Position numbers and translations under genes: made by a program. The notes below the pieces were generated by a model that was not told the DNA's origin, did not search any database, and saw only the letters and a program-made list of their open reading frames with translations. Positions 55,537 to 64,000 of a stretch of DNA of 64,000 bases are shown one piece after another. Origin of the DNA: Brevundimonas sp. SORGH_AS_0993 (GTDB taxonomy: Bacteria; Pseudomonadota; Alphaproteobacteria; Caulobacterales; Caulobacteraceae). Numbering within the stretch: the first letter of the stretch is position 1; every line of letters starts with the position of its first letter. The stretch lies in the NCBI RefSeq assembly GCF_030818545.1, contig NZ_JAUTAH010000001.1, positions 2,671,001 to 2,735,000 on the forward strand, in the 5' to 3' direction.

Positions 55537-57240
55537 TCAATCGACGGCGGCGGCCGCAGCGGCCTGTTGCGCGGCCAGTTGGGCGTCTCGACGCGCCTGT
55601 TTGCGCGCCTTGAAACGGGGCAGAAGGTAAATGGCCGTTATCCAGACGCAGCCCAGGGCGGCGATCACGGAAATCAGCAGGAAGACGTCGTTATAGGCCA
55701 GGACATTGGCCTGCTGCGTCACTTGTCGGCTCAGCAGGGCCACGCCCTCGGCCTTCAGCAGGGCGGGATCGCCGATCACATGGCCATAGGCGCCGGACAG
55801 TTGGGCCAGCCGTTGGTCGACCAGCGGGTTCATGGCGTCGATGCCGGAGGCCAGTTCGTTGGAATGGAATTTCTCGCGCACGATCTGCACCGTGCCGACC
55901 AGGGCCGAGCCGGCCAGACCGCCGATGTTCTGCAGCACGCTGAACATGACGATGAAGCTGATCAGATTGCGCGGATTGGTCTGCAGCACCCGGCCCACGC
56001 CGATCAGCAAGGCGGGCCCCACGAACATGGCCGAGGCGAAGGCGATCAGCGCCTGACTGAAGTAGAGCTGGGCCGGTCGGGTCAGGACGGTCGCGTGACT
56101 GTCGATGAAGGCCCCCAGGGCGATCAGGCCCAGGGCGATGGCGATGGGCTTTTGCAGCTTGGTCATGTTCAGCGTCAGGGCGCTGACCGCCGTGCCGGCC
56201 ACCATCGACAAGAGGATCAGCAGGAACAGGCCGTGAAGCTGGTCCTGCCCCAGGCCCACCACCGTCAGAAAGCCCACCGCGCCCGATGTCTGTTCCGACA
56301 GGGTGACGCGGATCAGGAGAACGGCCCCGAACAGTCGCAAAACGTCGCGTCCGGTCAGCCAGCGGGTGTTGATCAGCGGATTGGCGCGATTGTGTTCGAT
56401 CACCAGGGCGACCGTCAGCAGGATGATCGCGCCGATCAGGGCCCAGCCCATCCAGGCCGCCTCGGTCCACCAGACGATTCGCCCAAGCCCCAGGACCGCC
56501 GCCAGAAGCGCCACGCCCGGCGCGAACAGGGCGAAGGTGACGAAATCCAGCGGCTCGAACAGCTTCAACCGCTCGGACGGCGGCAGGCGCAGCACCTGAA
56601 CCGCCGCCCAGGCCAGAAGCGACATCCCTAGTTCGAAGACGTAGAAGGCCCTCCAGTCGTTCAACTGCAGCAGGGTGGGCATGATCAGCCGCGCAAGGGG
56701 AACGGCGAAACTGGCCAGGCCGATGCCGACGATCAGCCCCTTCAGCCGGTGCTGCGCCGGGAAGGCCTGGATCATGTATAGGAACCCCAGGCTGCTCAGG
56801 CCCGCCGCCGCCATACCGGCCGCCGCCCGCACCACCAGGGTGGATTCATAGTTGTCGACCAGCAGGTGGGCCGCGCAGGTGGCCACGAAGGCGCCCAGAC
56901 AGATCTGGGTGAACAGCCGCAGCCCGTACTGCTGGCGGAACTTGACCAGGATCAGGTTCATGCAGGCGTTGGTCATCACGAAAACGACCGGCAGCCAGGC
57001 CGCTTCGGTCAGGCTGATCCCCAACGATCCCTGCAGAGACGTGATGTTGGCGGTGACGGCGGCGTTTCCCAGGGCGCCGACCATGGCGACCAGAACGCCG
57101 GTCAGGGCGTATTGCACCCTCAGCCACGGCGAGTGGTCGGGCGTTGCGGGCGAGCCGGGCAAGGTGGGCAGTTCGTGCGGCTTCAGCGTGGCGACATACT
57201 GCTCCCACGGCAGATGCCAGTGACGGTCCGCGCGCGCCAT
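55537..57240 (-). CDS. emrB: EmrB-like MFS drug efflux transporter, DHA2 family
   Basis: A 567-residue membrane protein with about fourteen helices, the DHA2 layout. A 40-residue cytoplasmic N-terminus precedes VQYALTGVLVAMVGALGNAA. Conserved segments include LGISLTEAAWLPVVFVMTNA and RAAAGMAAAGLSSLGFLYMI. The substrate is unknown. Its ATG overlaps the stop of the tetR gene (TGATG), and emrA follows 22 bases downstream, so the three genes form one operon under the control of the TetR protein. Confidence 0.88.
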   Translation of the reverse strand: MARADRHWHLPWEQYVATLKPHELPTLPGSPATPDHSPWLRVQYALTGVLVAMVGALGNAAVTANITSLQGSLGISLTEAAWLPVVFVMTNACMNLILVKFRQQYGLRLFTQICLGAFVATCAAHLLVDNYESTLVVRAAAGMAAAGLSSLGFLYMIQAFPAQHRLKGLIVGIGLASFAVPLARLIMPTLLQLNDWRAFYVFELGMSLLAWAAVQVLRLPPSERLKLFEPLDFVTFALFAPGVALLAAVLGLGRIVWWTEAAWMGWALIGAIILLTVALVIEHNRANPLINTRWLTGRDVLRLFGAVLLIRVTLSEQTSGAVGFLTVVGLGQDQLHGLFLLILLSMVAGTAVSALTLNMTKLQKPIAIALGLIALGAFIDSHATVLTRPAQLYFSQALIAFASAMFVGPALLIGVGRVLQTNPRNLISFIVMFSVLQNIGGLAGSALVGTVQIVREKFHSNELASGIDAMNPLVDQRLAQLSGAYGHVIGDPALLKAEGVALLSRQVTQQANVLAYNDVFLLISVIAALGCVWITAIYLLPRFKARKQARRDAQLAAQQAAAAAAVD

Positions 57241-57833
57241 CAGCCCGCCTCCGGCCGGGGCCTCAGCCCGTCCAGGATGATCGCCCGGGTGCGTTGGGAC
57301 ACGACCCGGCGCTCGGCCGCATCGGCGCCCTGGAAACCGGCGCCCTGAAACCCCGCGCCCAGCAGGGTGGCGATCAGGCGGATGTCCATCGGCCGCAAAT
57401 CCTCCCGCACCAGACCGGCGGCCTGGGCCCGCTTCAGCGGCGCGGCGCCCGCCTCCATCAAGCTCTGCCGCAGGGGGGTAAGCGCGTCCGGCGACCGCAC
57501 GTTCCGCAACAGTCCCGCCAGGCCCGCATTGCGGAGCATGTCCTCGGCCAGCCGATCCAGGAACCAGAAGAAGGCGGCCGGGTCGTCCCCTTGCTCGGCC
57601 GTGCGTCGGCCCAGGTCTGCGACATCCGCCTCCAGCACCGCCAGGGCCAGTTCGGTGCGGTCCGCGAAGTGGCGATAAAGCGTGCCCCGTCCGACCCCGG
57701 CCTTTTCGGCGATCAGGTCCAGCGGCGCGTCCAGGCCCTGGTCGGCGAAAACGACGCGCGCGGCCTCCAGCAGGGCGGCCCGGTTGTGGATAACGTCCTT
57801 GCGGAGGGGTTTGGGGGCGGAACGCGACATCAT
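57240..57833 (-). CDS. TetR-family repressor of the emrBA operon
   Basis: A 197-residue regulator. Helix-turn-helix at about 15-65: HNRAALLEAARVVFADQGLD and AEKAGVGRGTLYRHFADRTE. The start at 57833 (ATG ATG) has no ribosome site; the -10 element of the predicted promoter ends only 8 bases upstream, so the message is probably leaderless, which is common in Caulobacterales. An in-frame ATG at 57869 would lie upstream of that promoter. First gene of tetR-emrB-emrA, hence autoregulated. Confidence 0.88.
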   Translation of the reverse strand: MMSRSAPKPLRKDVIHNRAALLEAARVVFADQGLDAPLDLIAEKAGVGRGTLYRHFADRTELALAVLEADVADLGRRTAEQGDDPAAFFWFLDRLAEDMLRNAGLAGLLRNVRSPDALTPLRQSLMEAGAAPLKRAQAAGLVREDLRPMDIRLIATLLGAGFQGAGFQGADAAERRVVSQRTRAIILDGLRPRPEAG

Positions 57834-57840
57834 GAGGCGC

Positions 57841-57869
57841 TTAAATGGACAGTTTTGTCCGTTTTGCAA
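57841..57869 (-). promoter_or_regulatory. Promoter with palindromic TetR operator upstream of tetR-emrBA
   Basis: Read on the minus strand: TTGCAA (57869-57864), a spacer of exactly 17 bases, then ATTTAA (57846-57841). The spacer contains the perfect dyad GGACA-AAAC-TGTCC (57860-57847). An operator between -35 and -10 is the classic design for repression by a TetR dimer. Confidence 0.6.
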
Positions 57870-57907
57870 GGGGCGTCTTCGCTGAGCGACGGATCGAGGG
57901 CGAGCCC

Positions 57908-58420
57908 TCAGCCCAGCACCTTCTCCAGCACCGCGAAGGCCAATTCGGGCCGGGACGGATCGACGGGGAAGGGGCGGGTTTCCCCAGTGGGCGCATAGCC
58001 GCGCCGCCGATACCAGGCGACCAGTTCGGTGCGGCGATGGATGACCGTCATTTCGATGCGTCCCGCGCCGAACCGGGCGGCGGCCTGGGCCTCCGCTGCG
58101 GCCAGCAGCCGACGCCCCAGGCCGGATGCCTGCAGCGTCGGCTCCACCGTCAGCATACCGAGATAGGCCAGATCGTCGCCGGCTCGCGCCACTTGGACGC
58201 AGCCGACCAGAACCTTCCCGTCATGGGCCAGCAGGATGACCCGCGCGGGATCGGCGATCAGGCTGGCCAGTTCCTCGGCGCTGGTCCGGTCGTCGAACAG
58301 CAGGTCGGCCTCGTGCGTCCAGCCGGCCTTGGCCGTTTCGCCGCGATAGGCGCGCTCGATCAGGGGATGCAGGGCGGCGATGTCGTTCGACGTCGCCGCC
58401 CGAAAGGCGACCTCGCTCAA
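57908..58420 (-). CDS. GNAT-family N-acetyltransferase
   Basis: A 170-residue single GNAT domain. N-terminal FRAATSNDIAALHPLIERAY, central VLVGCVQVARAGDDLAYLGM followed by LTVEPTLQASGLGRRLLAAA (the acetyl-CoA pyrophosphate loop, Q-A-S-G-L-G), and C-terminal LVAWYRRRGYAPTGETRPF. Substrate unknown. It begins at TTG 58420, overlapping the stop of the S46 peptidase (TTGA), so it is translated from the peptidase transcript. Confidence 0.88.
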   Translation of the reverse strand: MSEVAFRAATSNDIAALHPLIERAYRGETAKAGWTHEADLLFDDRTSAEELASLIADPARVILLAHDGKVLVGCVQVARAGDDLAYLGMLTVEPTLQASGLGRRLLAAAEAQAAARFGAGRIEMTVIHRRTELVAWYRRRGYAPTGETRPFPVDPSRPELAFAVLEKVLG

Positions 58421-60507
58421 CGGGCTCTGGCCGGGGCGACGCCCAACTCCGCCAGCAGATGGTCCATGCCATAGACGTCGCGCAGGGCGACCGTCACTGC
58501 CTGGGTGGTGACGATGACGCTGCGGTTGACCGCCCGGTCATAGCCATAGGCGTTGCGCTGGGTCAGGACGGTGGAATCGAAGTTGGCCCCGATGATTTCG
58601 CCTTTGGCGTTGACCGCCGGCGAGCCGGACGAACCGCCGATGGTGTCGGTCGAGACGGCCATGTCCATCACAGCATCGGGGTCGATCCTGTCCCTGGCGG
58701 CCAGCAGTTTGGGCGCGACCTTGAACGGTTCAGCGCCGGTGGCGCGGTCCCACAGGCCGGCGAAGGTGGTGAAGGCGGAGAAGCGCTGACCCGGAACATC
58801 GGAGCCCTCGACCTGGCCATAGGTCAGGCGCAGGGTGCCGGTGGCGTCGGGATAGACGGCGTCGCCATAGGCGGCGAACCGGGCGGCGGCTAGCTGTTCC
58901 GACGCGCGGTCGGTCGGCGCCTTGACCTTGTTCTCCCACTCGGCGCGGACCGCGCGGGCGTCGGCGTCGATCGACAGCACATACTGGATCATCGGATCGT
59001 CCGAGGCCTGAACCGCCGCCAGACCGCCGGTCCACAGGGCGCGGCGCACCGCCGGATCGGCCAGTTTGGTTCCCGCCACGACGCGGGCTGACAGCTGTTC
59101 GGGGCTTTCCTTGCCCAGCAGGGTGCGGACGTGCGGGCTGTCGACGGTCAGCCATTCGCGGGTCTTGGACAGCCACCATTCCAGCCGGATCTGCTCCAGC
59201 TCGGGATAGGTGGGCTTTTCGGCGAACAGGCCGGATTCGACGCCGGGCAAGCGGCTGTCGGCGAACTCGGCCAGACGCTGATCCGACGGCTTGGCCCGTT
59301 CCTGCGCGCCTCGCACGATGGCCTTGGCCCACTGGAACAGTTGCGATCCGCCCGCCACCGAGGTCGTGCCCATGGCCGTGCCGCCTTCCAGCATGGCGGT
59401 GGGCGCGTACAGTTCGCGGGCGATGGGCTGGACCGCTTCCAGCGCGCCCCACGGATCAGGGCCGTTTCCGTTGGCGGCGGCGTAACGTTGCATGAAGTCG
59501 GCCTCGGCCGCCGCCTTGGTCGCCATGAAGCCCGCGTCGGTCAGAGCGCGCATCCGGCCCAGGCCGCGCTTGTAGGTGTTCTCCACGCCCACGATCGGGT
59601 CCATGGCGATGAAGGCCTGGTCCTCGCCTTCCTCGGCATAGCGGATCAGACGGCCGCGCAGTTCGGAGGCGATCAACTGGTCCAGCGGCAGGACCACGTC
59701 GCGGATGGTCGCCAGCTGGTCCATCGTCAGCAGGCGCTGGGTCGCGCCGGGATTGCCCGAGACGAAGACGGCCTCGCCCTCGGTCGGCTTGTCGGCGTTC
59801 CAGACGAAGTGGATCGGGGTCTCGACCGGCTTGCCGTCCTCGTACAGGCGGATGAAGGCCGCATCGATGGCGAAGCGCGGGAAGGAGAAGTTGTCCAGAT
59901 CGCCGCCGAAGGTCGCGGCGCGGTCTTCCGGCGCCCAGGCCAGGCGCACATCGCTGTATTTGCGGTATTTGTAGAGTCTGAACTGGCCGCCCCGATACAG
60001 GCTGACGACCTGGCATCGGATCTTGGGATCGTTCCCGCAGGCTTCGGTCTCGATCCGCCCGGCCTCGGCCTCGCGCGCCTGGGTGAAGGCCTGGCCCTCA
60101 AGCCCTTCTCCGGCCTTGTGCATCCGCTCGGTGACGTCGGAGATGTCGGTCAAGATTTCGGCCGTGGCGCCGGGGCATTTGCGCTCTTCCTCGCGTGTCT
60201 TGGGCGTAAAGCCCGTCTCGCCATACTGCTGTTGCGGCGTGGACAGGTTGGCGACGCAGGTGGCGACGCAGTGGTTGTTGGTCATCACCAGCCCCTGGCC
60301 CGAGACCACCCCCGCCGAACAGCCGCCGAACTTCACCGACGACAGCCGCACCCGGTCCAGAAACGCTTGGTCGATGTTGGTCCCCAGCGTCTGGTTGGCG
60401 CGGGCGATGGGGAAGTTGTCATAGGTCCACATCCCCTCTTCGGCGTGGGCGCCAGAGGCGGCGGCGAAGGCGAGAACGGCGGCGGAGACGAGAAGAAGAG
60501 GACGCAT
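58417..60507 (-). CDS. S46-family dipeptidyl peptidase (copy 1)
   Basis: A 696-residue periplasmic serine peptidase that removes dipeptides from peptide N-termini. The signal peptide ends at SGAHA. N-terminal EGMWTYDNFPIARANQTLGT is the family hallmark. Catalytic triad: His in GLVMTNNHCVATCV, Asp in the FGGDLDNFSFPR region, Ser in TIGGSSGSPAVNAKGEIIG. The residue after NFD in GANFDS is Ser, where DPP7 has Gly and DPP11 has Arg, so specificity may differ from either. ATG 60507; a palindromic repeat lies upstream, then copy 2. Confidence 0.92.
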   Translation of the reverse strand: MRPLLLVSAAVLAFAAASGAHAEEGMWTYDNFPIARANQTLGTNIDQAFLDRVRLSSVKFGGCSAGVVSGQGLVMTNNHCVATCVANLSTPQQQYGETGFTPKTREEERKCPGATAEILTDISDVTERMHKAGEGLEGQAFTQAREAEAGRIETEACGNDPKIRCQVVSLYRGGQFRLYKYRKYSDVRLAWAPEDRAATFGGDLDNFSFPRFAIDAAFIRLYEDGKPVETPIHFVWNADKPTEGEAVFVSGNPGATQRLLTMDQLATIRDVVLPLDQLIASELRGRLIRYAEEGEDQAFIAMDPIVGVENTYKRGLGRMRALTDAGFMATKAAAEADFMQRYAAANGNGPDPWGALEAVQPIARELYAPTAMLEGGTAMGTTSVAGGSQLFQWAKAIVRGAQERAKPSDQRLAEFADSRLPGVESGLFAEKPTYPELEQIRLEWWLSKTREWLTVDSPHVRTLLGKESPEQLSARVVAGTKLADPAVRRALWTGGLAAVQASDDPMIQYVLSIDADARAVRAEWENKVKAPTDRASEQLAAARFAAYGDAVYPDATGTLRLTYGQVEGSDVPGQRFSAFTTFAGLWDRATGAEPFKVAPKLLAARDRIDPDAVMDMAVSTDTIGGSSGSPAVNAKGEIIGANFDSTVLTQRNAYGYDRAVNRSVIVTTQAVTVALRDVYGMDHLLAELGVAPARAR

Positions 60508-60523
60508 GAAGAATACTCCTGAT

Positions 60524-60672
60524 CCTTCTCCCCTCGGGGGAGAAGGTGGGCCCGAAGGGCTCGGACGAGGGGGCTCTGTCCGCATTCAGAACGGAAAAAG
60601 GGGGCCTGGGTCAACCAGCCCCCTCATCCGTCCCGCAAGCACGAGCCACCTTCTCCCCCAGAGGAGAGCAGG
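60524..60672. repeat. Palindromic repeat between the two S46 peptidase genes
   Basis: Starts with the ten-base hairpin CCTTCTCCCC / GGGGAGAAGG (60524-60546) and ends with the opposing CCACCTTCTCCCCCAGAGG arm (60646-60666). The middle has GGGGGCT...AGCCCCC complementarity. It is organised like the repeat inside gp14 at 4211-4346. It separates copy 2 from copy 1 in the direction of transcription and may limit read-through. Confidence 0.75.
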
Positions 60673-60680
60673 GCCTTTGA

Positions 60681-62774
60681 TCAGCGACGCACGCCCAGTT
60701 CGCGCAGCAGGCGCGGCTGGTTGTAGACGTTGCGCAAAGCCTCGGTGATAGCGGCGGTCGAGACCGTCACCGTGCGGTTCAGCTCGGGGTCGTAGCCGAA
60801 GCTGCCGCCCAGAGAGTGGATGTTGCCGTCGAAGGCGGCGCCGATGACTTCACCCTTGGCGTTGATCACGGGCGAGCCCGAGTTGCCGCCGATGATGTCG
60901 TTGGTCGAGACGAAGTCATAGACGGTCGACTTGTTGACCTTGCCCTCGGCCGCCAGCCAGTCCTCGGCCGCGTTGAAGGGTTCGGCGCCGGTGTTGCGCT
61001 CATACAGGCCGCCGATCTGGGTGAACGGCTCCACCGTCACGCCGCGATAGGTCCAGCCCTTCACCTGACCGTAGGACAGGCGCAGGGAGAAGGTGGCGTC
61101 AGGATACAGGTTCGTGCCGTAAACCGCGAACCGGGCCTGGGCGATCTTTTCGCCCGCGCGGCTGGTGGGGCCCGACACGGCCGATTCCCACTGGGTGCGG
61201 ATGGCCTGGGCCGCATCGTCATTGGCCAGGACGAACTGGATCAGCGGATCGCCCGAGGCGGCCAGTTGTTCCGGCGTCATGGCCAGGGCCTGGGCGCGGA
61301 AGGCGGGGTCGGCCAGGCGCGTGCCGTCGACCAGGCGCGCGGCGATCTGCTCGGGGCTTTCCTTGCCCAGCAGTGCCTTCACATTGGCGTTGTCGACGGT
61401 CAGATATTCGCGGGTCTTGGACAGCCAGAAGTCCAGGAAGATCTTCTCCAGATCGGTCGAGATCGGCATTTCGGTCGCTAGGCGGCGGCCCAGCGAGGCG
61501 ATGTCGGCGTCCGAATAGCCGGCGCGGCGTTCGGCGACCGGCTTGGCCCGCTCCTTGGAGGCGCGGACGATGGCCTTGGCGTAGCTGTACAGCTGCGAGC
61601 GCTGGCCCGCCGCCGATTCCAGCTGGCGATAGGGCAGATAGAGGTCGCGCTGGGCGGTCGAGACACGCTCCAGATCGGCCCAGGGATCCCCGATGCGCTG
61701 GGCCAGGGCCGGGTCGGCGGCGACGCGCTGACGCAGTTCCTGCTCCTCGCGGCGCTTGGTCGCCATGAAGGCGGGGTCGGTCAGGGCGCCTTCCTGGCCG
61801 TAATAGACCTTGAAGCTGTTCTCCAGGCCGAACAGCGGATCGACGGTGACGCGCTTGGCCTCTTCGCCGGTGGTGGAATACTCCAGCAGGCGGCCGCGCA
61901 GTTCGGACGACTGGATCAGGGTGATCGGCAGTTGCTGGTCGCGCAGGACTTCCAGCTGGGCCATCGTCAGCAGGCGCTGGGTCGAGCCGGGGTTGCCGGC
62001 CACGAAGGTCACGTCGCCTTCCTTGGGCGCACTGGCGTTCCAGGTCAGGTGGTTCGGCGTGGCGACCGGCTTGCCGTCCTCGTAGATGCGCAGGAAACCG
62101 GCATCCAGGGCGTAGCGCGGGAAGTTGAAGTTGTCCGGGTCGCCGCCGAAGAAGGCCGCCTGGAACTCGGGCGCGAACACCAGGCGCACGTCGTCGTATT
62201 TGCGGAACTTGTAAAGCTTGTACTGGCCGCCGCGATACAGGCTGATGACCTGGCAGGTCAGCTTCTGGTCGTCGCCGCAGGTTTCCTTCTGGATCTTGTC
62301 GATCTCGGCCGCGCGGGCGCGGACGAAGGCAGCGCCTTCAAGCCCGGCACCGGCGCCCGTGACGCGGTCGGTCACGTCGACGATGTCGGTCAGGATTTCG
62401 GCCGTCTGGCCGGGGCACTTCTTCTCTTCCTCGCGCGATCCGGGCATCCAGCCGTTCTTGACGTAGTCGTTCTGGGCCGTGGACAGGTCCTGCACGCACG
62501 AGACGACGCAGTGGTGGTTGGTCAGCACCAGCCCTTCGCCCGACACCAGCGAGGCCGAGCAGCCCTGAAGGCGGACGGCGGCGTTGCGCACGCGGTCGAG
62601 CCACGCCTGGTCGATGTTGGTGCCATACTTCTCGTTCACCGTGGCGATGGGGAAGTTGTCGAAGGTCCACATGCCTTCGTCGGCCTTGGCGGGCGAGGCG
62701 GAGGCCGACAGAACGGCGGTCGCGGCGCCCAGGGCGGCCAGCGAGGCGGTGAGACGAAGCGAAGGCAAGGACAT
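60681..62774 (-). CDS. S46-family dipeptidyl peptidase (copy 2)
   Basis: A 697-residue paralogue of copy 1 with the same layout: signal peptide ending ASPAKA, EGMWTFDNFPIATVNEKYGT, His in GLVLTNHHCVVSCV, FGGDPDNFNFPRYALDAGFL with the catalytic Asp, and Ser in IGGNSGSPVINAKGEVIGAA. Here the residue after AFD is Gly (AAFDGN), matching DPP7 rather than DPP11, suggesting preference for hydrophobic P1 residues. ATG 62774 with GGGAGA upstream; a GCGGAAC hairpin lies just before it. Confidence 0.92.
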   Translation of the reverse strand: MSLPSLRLTASLAALGAATAVLSASASPAKADEGMWTFDNFPIATVNEKYGTNIDQAWLDRVRNAAVRLQGCSASLVSGEGLVLTNHHCVVSCVQDLSTAQNDYVKNGWMPGSREEEKKCPGQTAEILTDIVDVTDRVTGAGAGLEGAAFVRARAAEIDKIQKETCGDDQKLTCQVISLYRGGQYKLYKFRKYDDVRLVFAPEFQAAFFGGDPDNFNFPRYALDAGFLRIYEDGKPVATPNHLTWNASAPKEGDVTFVAGNPGSTQRLLTMAQLEVLRDQQLPITLIQSSELRGRLLEYSTTGEEAKRVTVDPLFGLENSFKVYYGQEGALTDPAFMATKRREEQELRQRVAADPALAQRIGDPWADLERVSTAQRDLYLPYRQLESAAGQRSQLYSYAKAIVRASKERAKPVAERRAGYSDADIASLGRRLATEMPISTDLEKIFLDFWLSKTREYLTVDNANVKALLGKESPEQIAARLVDGTRLADPAFRAQALAMTPEQLAASGDPLIQFVLANDDAAQAIRTQWESAVSGPTSRAGEKIAQARFAVYGTNLYPDATFSLRLSYGQVKGWTYRGVTVEPFTQIGGLYERNTGAEPFNAAEDWLAAEGKVNKSTVYDFVSTNDIIGGNSGSPVINAKGEVIGAAFDGNIHSLGGSFGYDPELNRTVTVSTAAITEALRNVYNQPRLLRELGVRR

Positions 62775-62793
62775 CAAGGGTATCTCCCGGAGC

Positions 62794-62811
62794 GCGGAAC
62801 GGGGGTTCCGC
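62794..62811 (-). promoter_or_regulatory. Hairpin in the 5' region of S46 copy 2
   Basis: Perfect dyad GCGGAAC-GGGG-GTTCCGC, 20 bases upstream of the peptidase ATG. On the minus strand it would sit in the mRNA leader next to the ribosome site or act as an operator. The other 180 bases up to the ABC permease gene show no further feature I can support. Confidence 0.35.
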
Positions 62812-62996
62812 CTGTTATGTTGTAACTAGCGCCGACCAGCATGCGGCGCCAAGAGCCGATGGCCGCCTTAGGCCGCCGTCGTTTTCGGCGCAACCGACCC
62901 GGCCCGCCCCAATACGGCCCCGCCTTACGCCGATTTAACTTGGCGGTGCGACGGCTCGCGGTCAGATAGCACCCGTTTCGGGGGAACCGCCGGTTC

Positions 62997-64000
62997 ATGT
63001 CGCTTGCACTTTCAACGCTGCTCTACGAATGGCGCCGCTATATGGCGGCGATCGTGGCGCTGGCCTTTTCCGGCCTTCTGGTCCTGGCGCAGGTCGGGAT
63101 GTTCATGGGCATCGGCAAGGCCTTCACGGCCCAGATCGACCGCGCGCGCGCCGACATCATGATCCTGAGCCCCGGCGCCACGGCCCTGTTCAACGGCGGG
63201 CCGTCAGGCGTGCCGCGCCGCATCATGCCGGTGGTCTATCAGCACCCCGACGTGGTCGCCGTCGCCGATCTGGATGGATCGGGCGGCCGCTGGCAGAACA
63301 TCGTCAAGGACCAGAACCCCGGCGGCGGCGAAGGCAAGTCCGACGCCGGCGCCAAGAAGATGGAATTCGTCAACGTCACCACCATCGACGCCGTGCCCGG
63401 CGCGGTGACGGTGCCGATCGACTATTCCGACGATCTGGTCGAGGCGCTGCGCCAGCCCTATGCGGTGGCGGTGGACCAGACCGCGCTGGGCCGGCTGGGC
63501 GTCAAGCTGGGCGATCAGGCGTCCTATAACGGCAAGACCGTTCGGGTCGCGGCCGTGACCCAGGGCTATCCCAACATGATGCAGGCCACGGTGGTCATGT
63601 CGCGCGACACCCTGCGGATGCTGGGCGAGGCCAACACCGGCGAGCGCGTCGGCCCCCTGATGGTCCAGATCAAGAACCCCGCCCGCGCGCCCATCGTCGT
63701 GGCCCAGCTGAACGCCATCGCCAACGGCCAGTTCAAGGCCTGGACCCGTCAGGACCTGGCCAAGGCCAATGAGGGCGCGATGATGAAGGAAAGCTTCATC
63801 GCCATCATGCTGGGCTTCTCGCTGTTCCTGGGCGTCCTGATCGGGGTGGCCATCACCTGGCAGACGCTGCGCGGCGCCATCATGGCCAACATCAAGGAGT
63901 TCGCCTCGCTGCGGGCGCTGGGCGTGTCGATGGGATCGCTGCGCCGGATCGTGCTGGAACTGAGCTTCTGGGTCGGCATCGCCGGCGTGCTGGCGGCCTA
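62997..64000 (+). CDS. ABC transporter permease, FtsX/DevC-like (3' truncated by window)
   Basis: Open to the end of the window; 334 codons visible. ATG 62997 begins MSLALSTLLYEWRRYMAAIV. First membrane helix at about 15-38, then a large periplasmic domain (about 40-260). The FtsX domain starts at about 265 with SFIAIMLGFSLFLGVLIGVA, the cytoplasmic coupling segment NIKEFASLRALGVSMGSLRR, and a third helix (FWVGIAGVLAA) cut by the window. This is the MacB/DevC type of permease used for export or lipoprotein handling. Its ATPase is not in view and probably lies downstream. Confidence 0.85.
   Translation, partial: MSLALSTLLYEWRRYMAAIVALAFSGLLVLAQVGMFMGIGKAFTAQIDRARADIMILSPGATALFNGGPSGVPRRIMPVVYQHPDVVAVADLDGSGGRWQNIVKDQNPGGGEGKSDAGAKKMEFVNVTTIDAVPGAVTVPIDYSDDLVEALRQPYAVAVDQTALGRLGVKLGDQASYNGKTVRVAAVTQGYPNMMQATVVMSRDTLRMLGEANTGERVGPLMVQIKNPARAPIVVAQLNAIANGQFKAWTRQDLAKANEGAMMKESFIAIMLGFSLFLGVLIGVAITWQTLRGAIMANIKEFASLRALGVSMGSLRRIVLELSFWVGIAGVLAA

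Overview
The window is very GC-rich, densely packed alphaproteobacterial chromosome. Three things point to the order Caulobacterales, most likely a Brevundimonas-type organism: a Rhodobacter/Caulobacter-type gene transfer agent (GTA) cluster, a TonB-dependent maltodextrin locus arranged like the one in Caulobacter, and tandem S46 dipeptidyl peptidases. The genus is an inference. No rRNA, tRNA, CRISPR array or intact insertion sequence was recognised.

Layout. 1-8619: the 3' part of a GTA tail operon (gp8 to gp15), interrupted by three inverted arrays of a 7-base repeat, by an antisense frameshifted DUF805 gene, and by GC-rich palindromic repeats that have been built into the gp14 reading frame. 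8717-16272: a DnaJ-like co-chaperone, serC, purA, a degenerate response regulator, rpoH, an acetyltransferase, rluD and a DUF2799 lipoprotein. 16315-20049 (minus strand): gap, a small low-GC membrane ORF, pgk and fba, a lower-glycolysis operon. 20283-28398: a branched-chain amino acid operon, ilvD-ilvC-ilvB-ilvN(M-sized)-leuC-leuD-leuB. It is preceded by a 49-codon leader ORF and a terminator/antiterminator pair that look like a classical attenuator. 28617-30747: an ammonium transporter and a TorF-type porin.

30803-47066: a starch/maltodextrin utilisation region. A TonB receptor and an alpha-amylase diverge from a shared control region. An alpha-glucosidase, a LacI-type regulator, a GH97 enzyme (frameshifted), an MFS disaccharide-type transporter, an esterase-fold hydrolase and a GH15 glucoamylase follow, and a second MFS sugar symporter sits at the far end. 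TGCA-type inverted repeats occur at each divergent promoter region. The inferred scheme is outer-membrane uptake, periplasmic trimming to glucose or maltose, inner-membrane import, and control by the LacI protein.

47137-57833: two drug-efflux modules. The first is a TetR repressor divergent from an RND tripartite pump (adaptor, permease, outer-membrane factor). The second is TetR-EmrB-EmrA, with a palindromic operator filling the promoter spacer of an apparently leaderless tetR. 57908-64000: an acetyltransferase, two tandem S46 peptidases separated by a palindromic repeat, and the start of an FtsX-type ABC permease that runs off the window.

Three genes (the DUF805 gene, GH97 and the RND adaptor) each carry one single-base frameshift in a GC-rich run. 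Sequencing error must be excluded before they are treated as biological.
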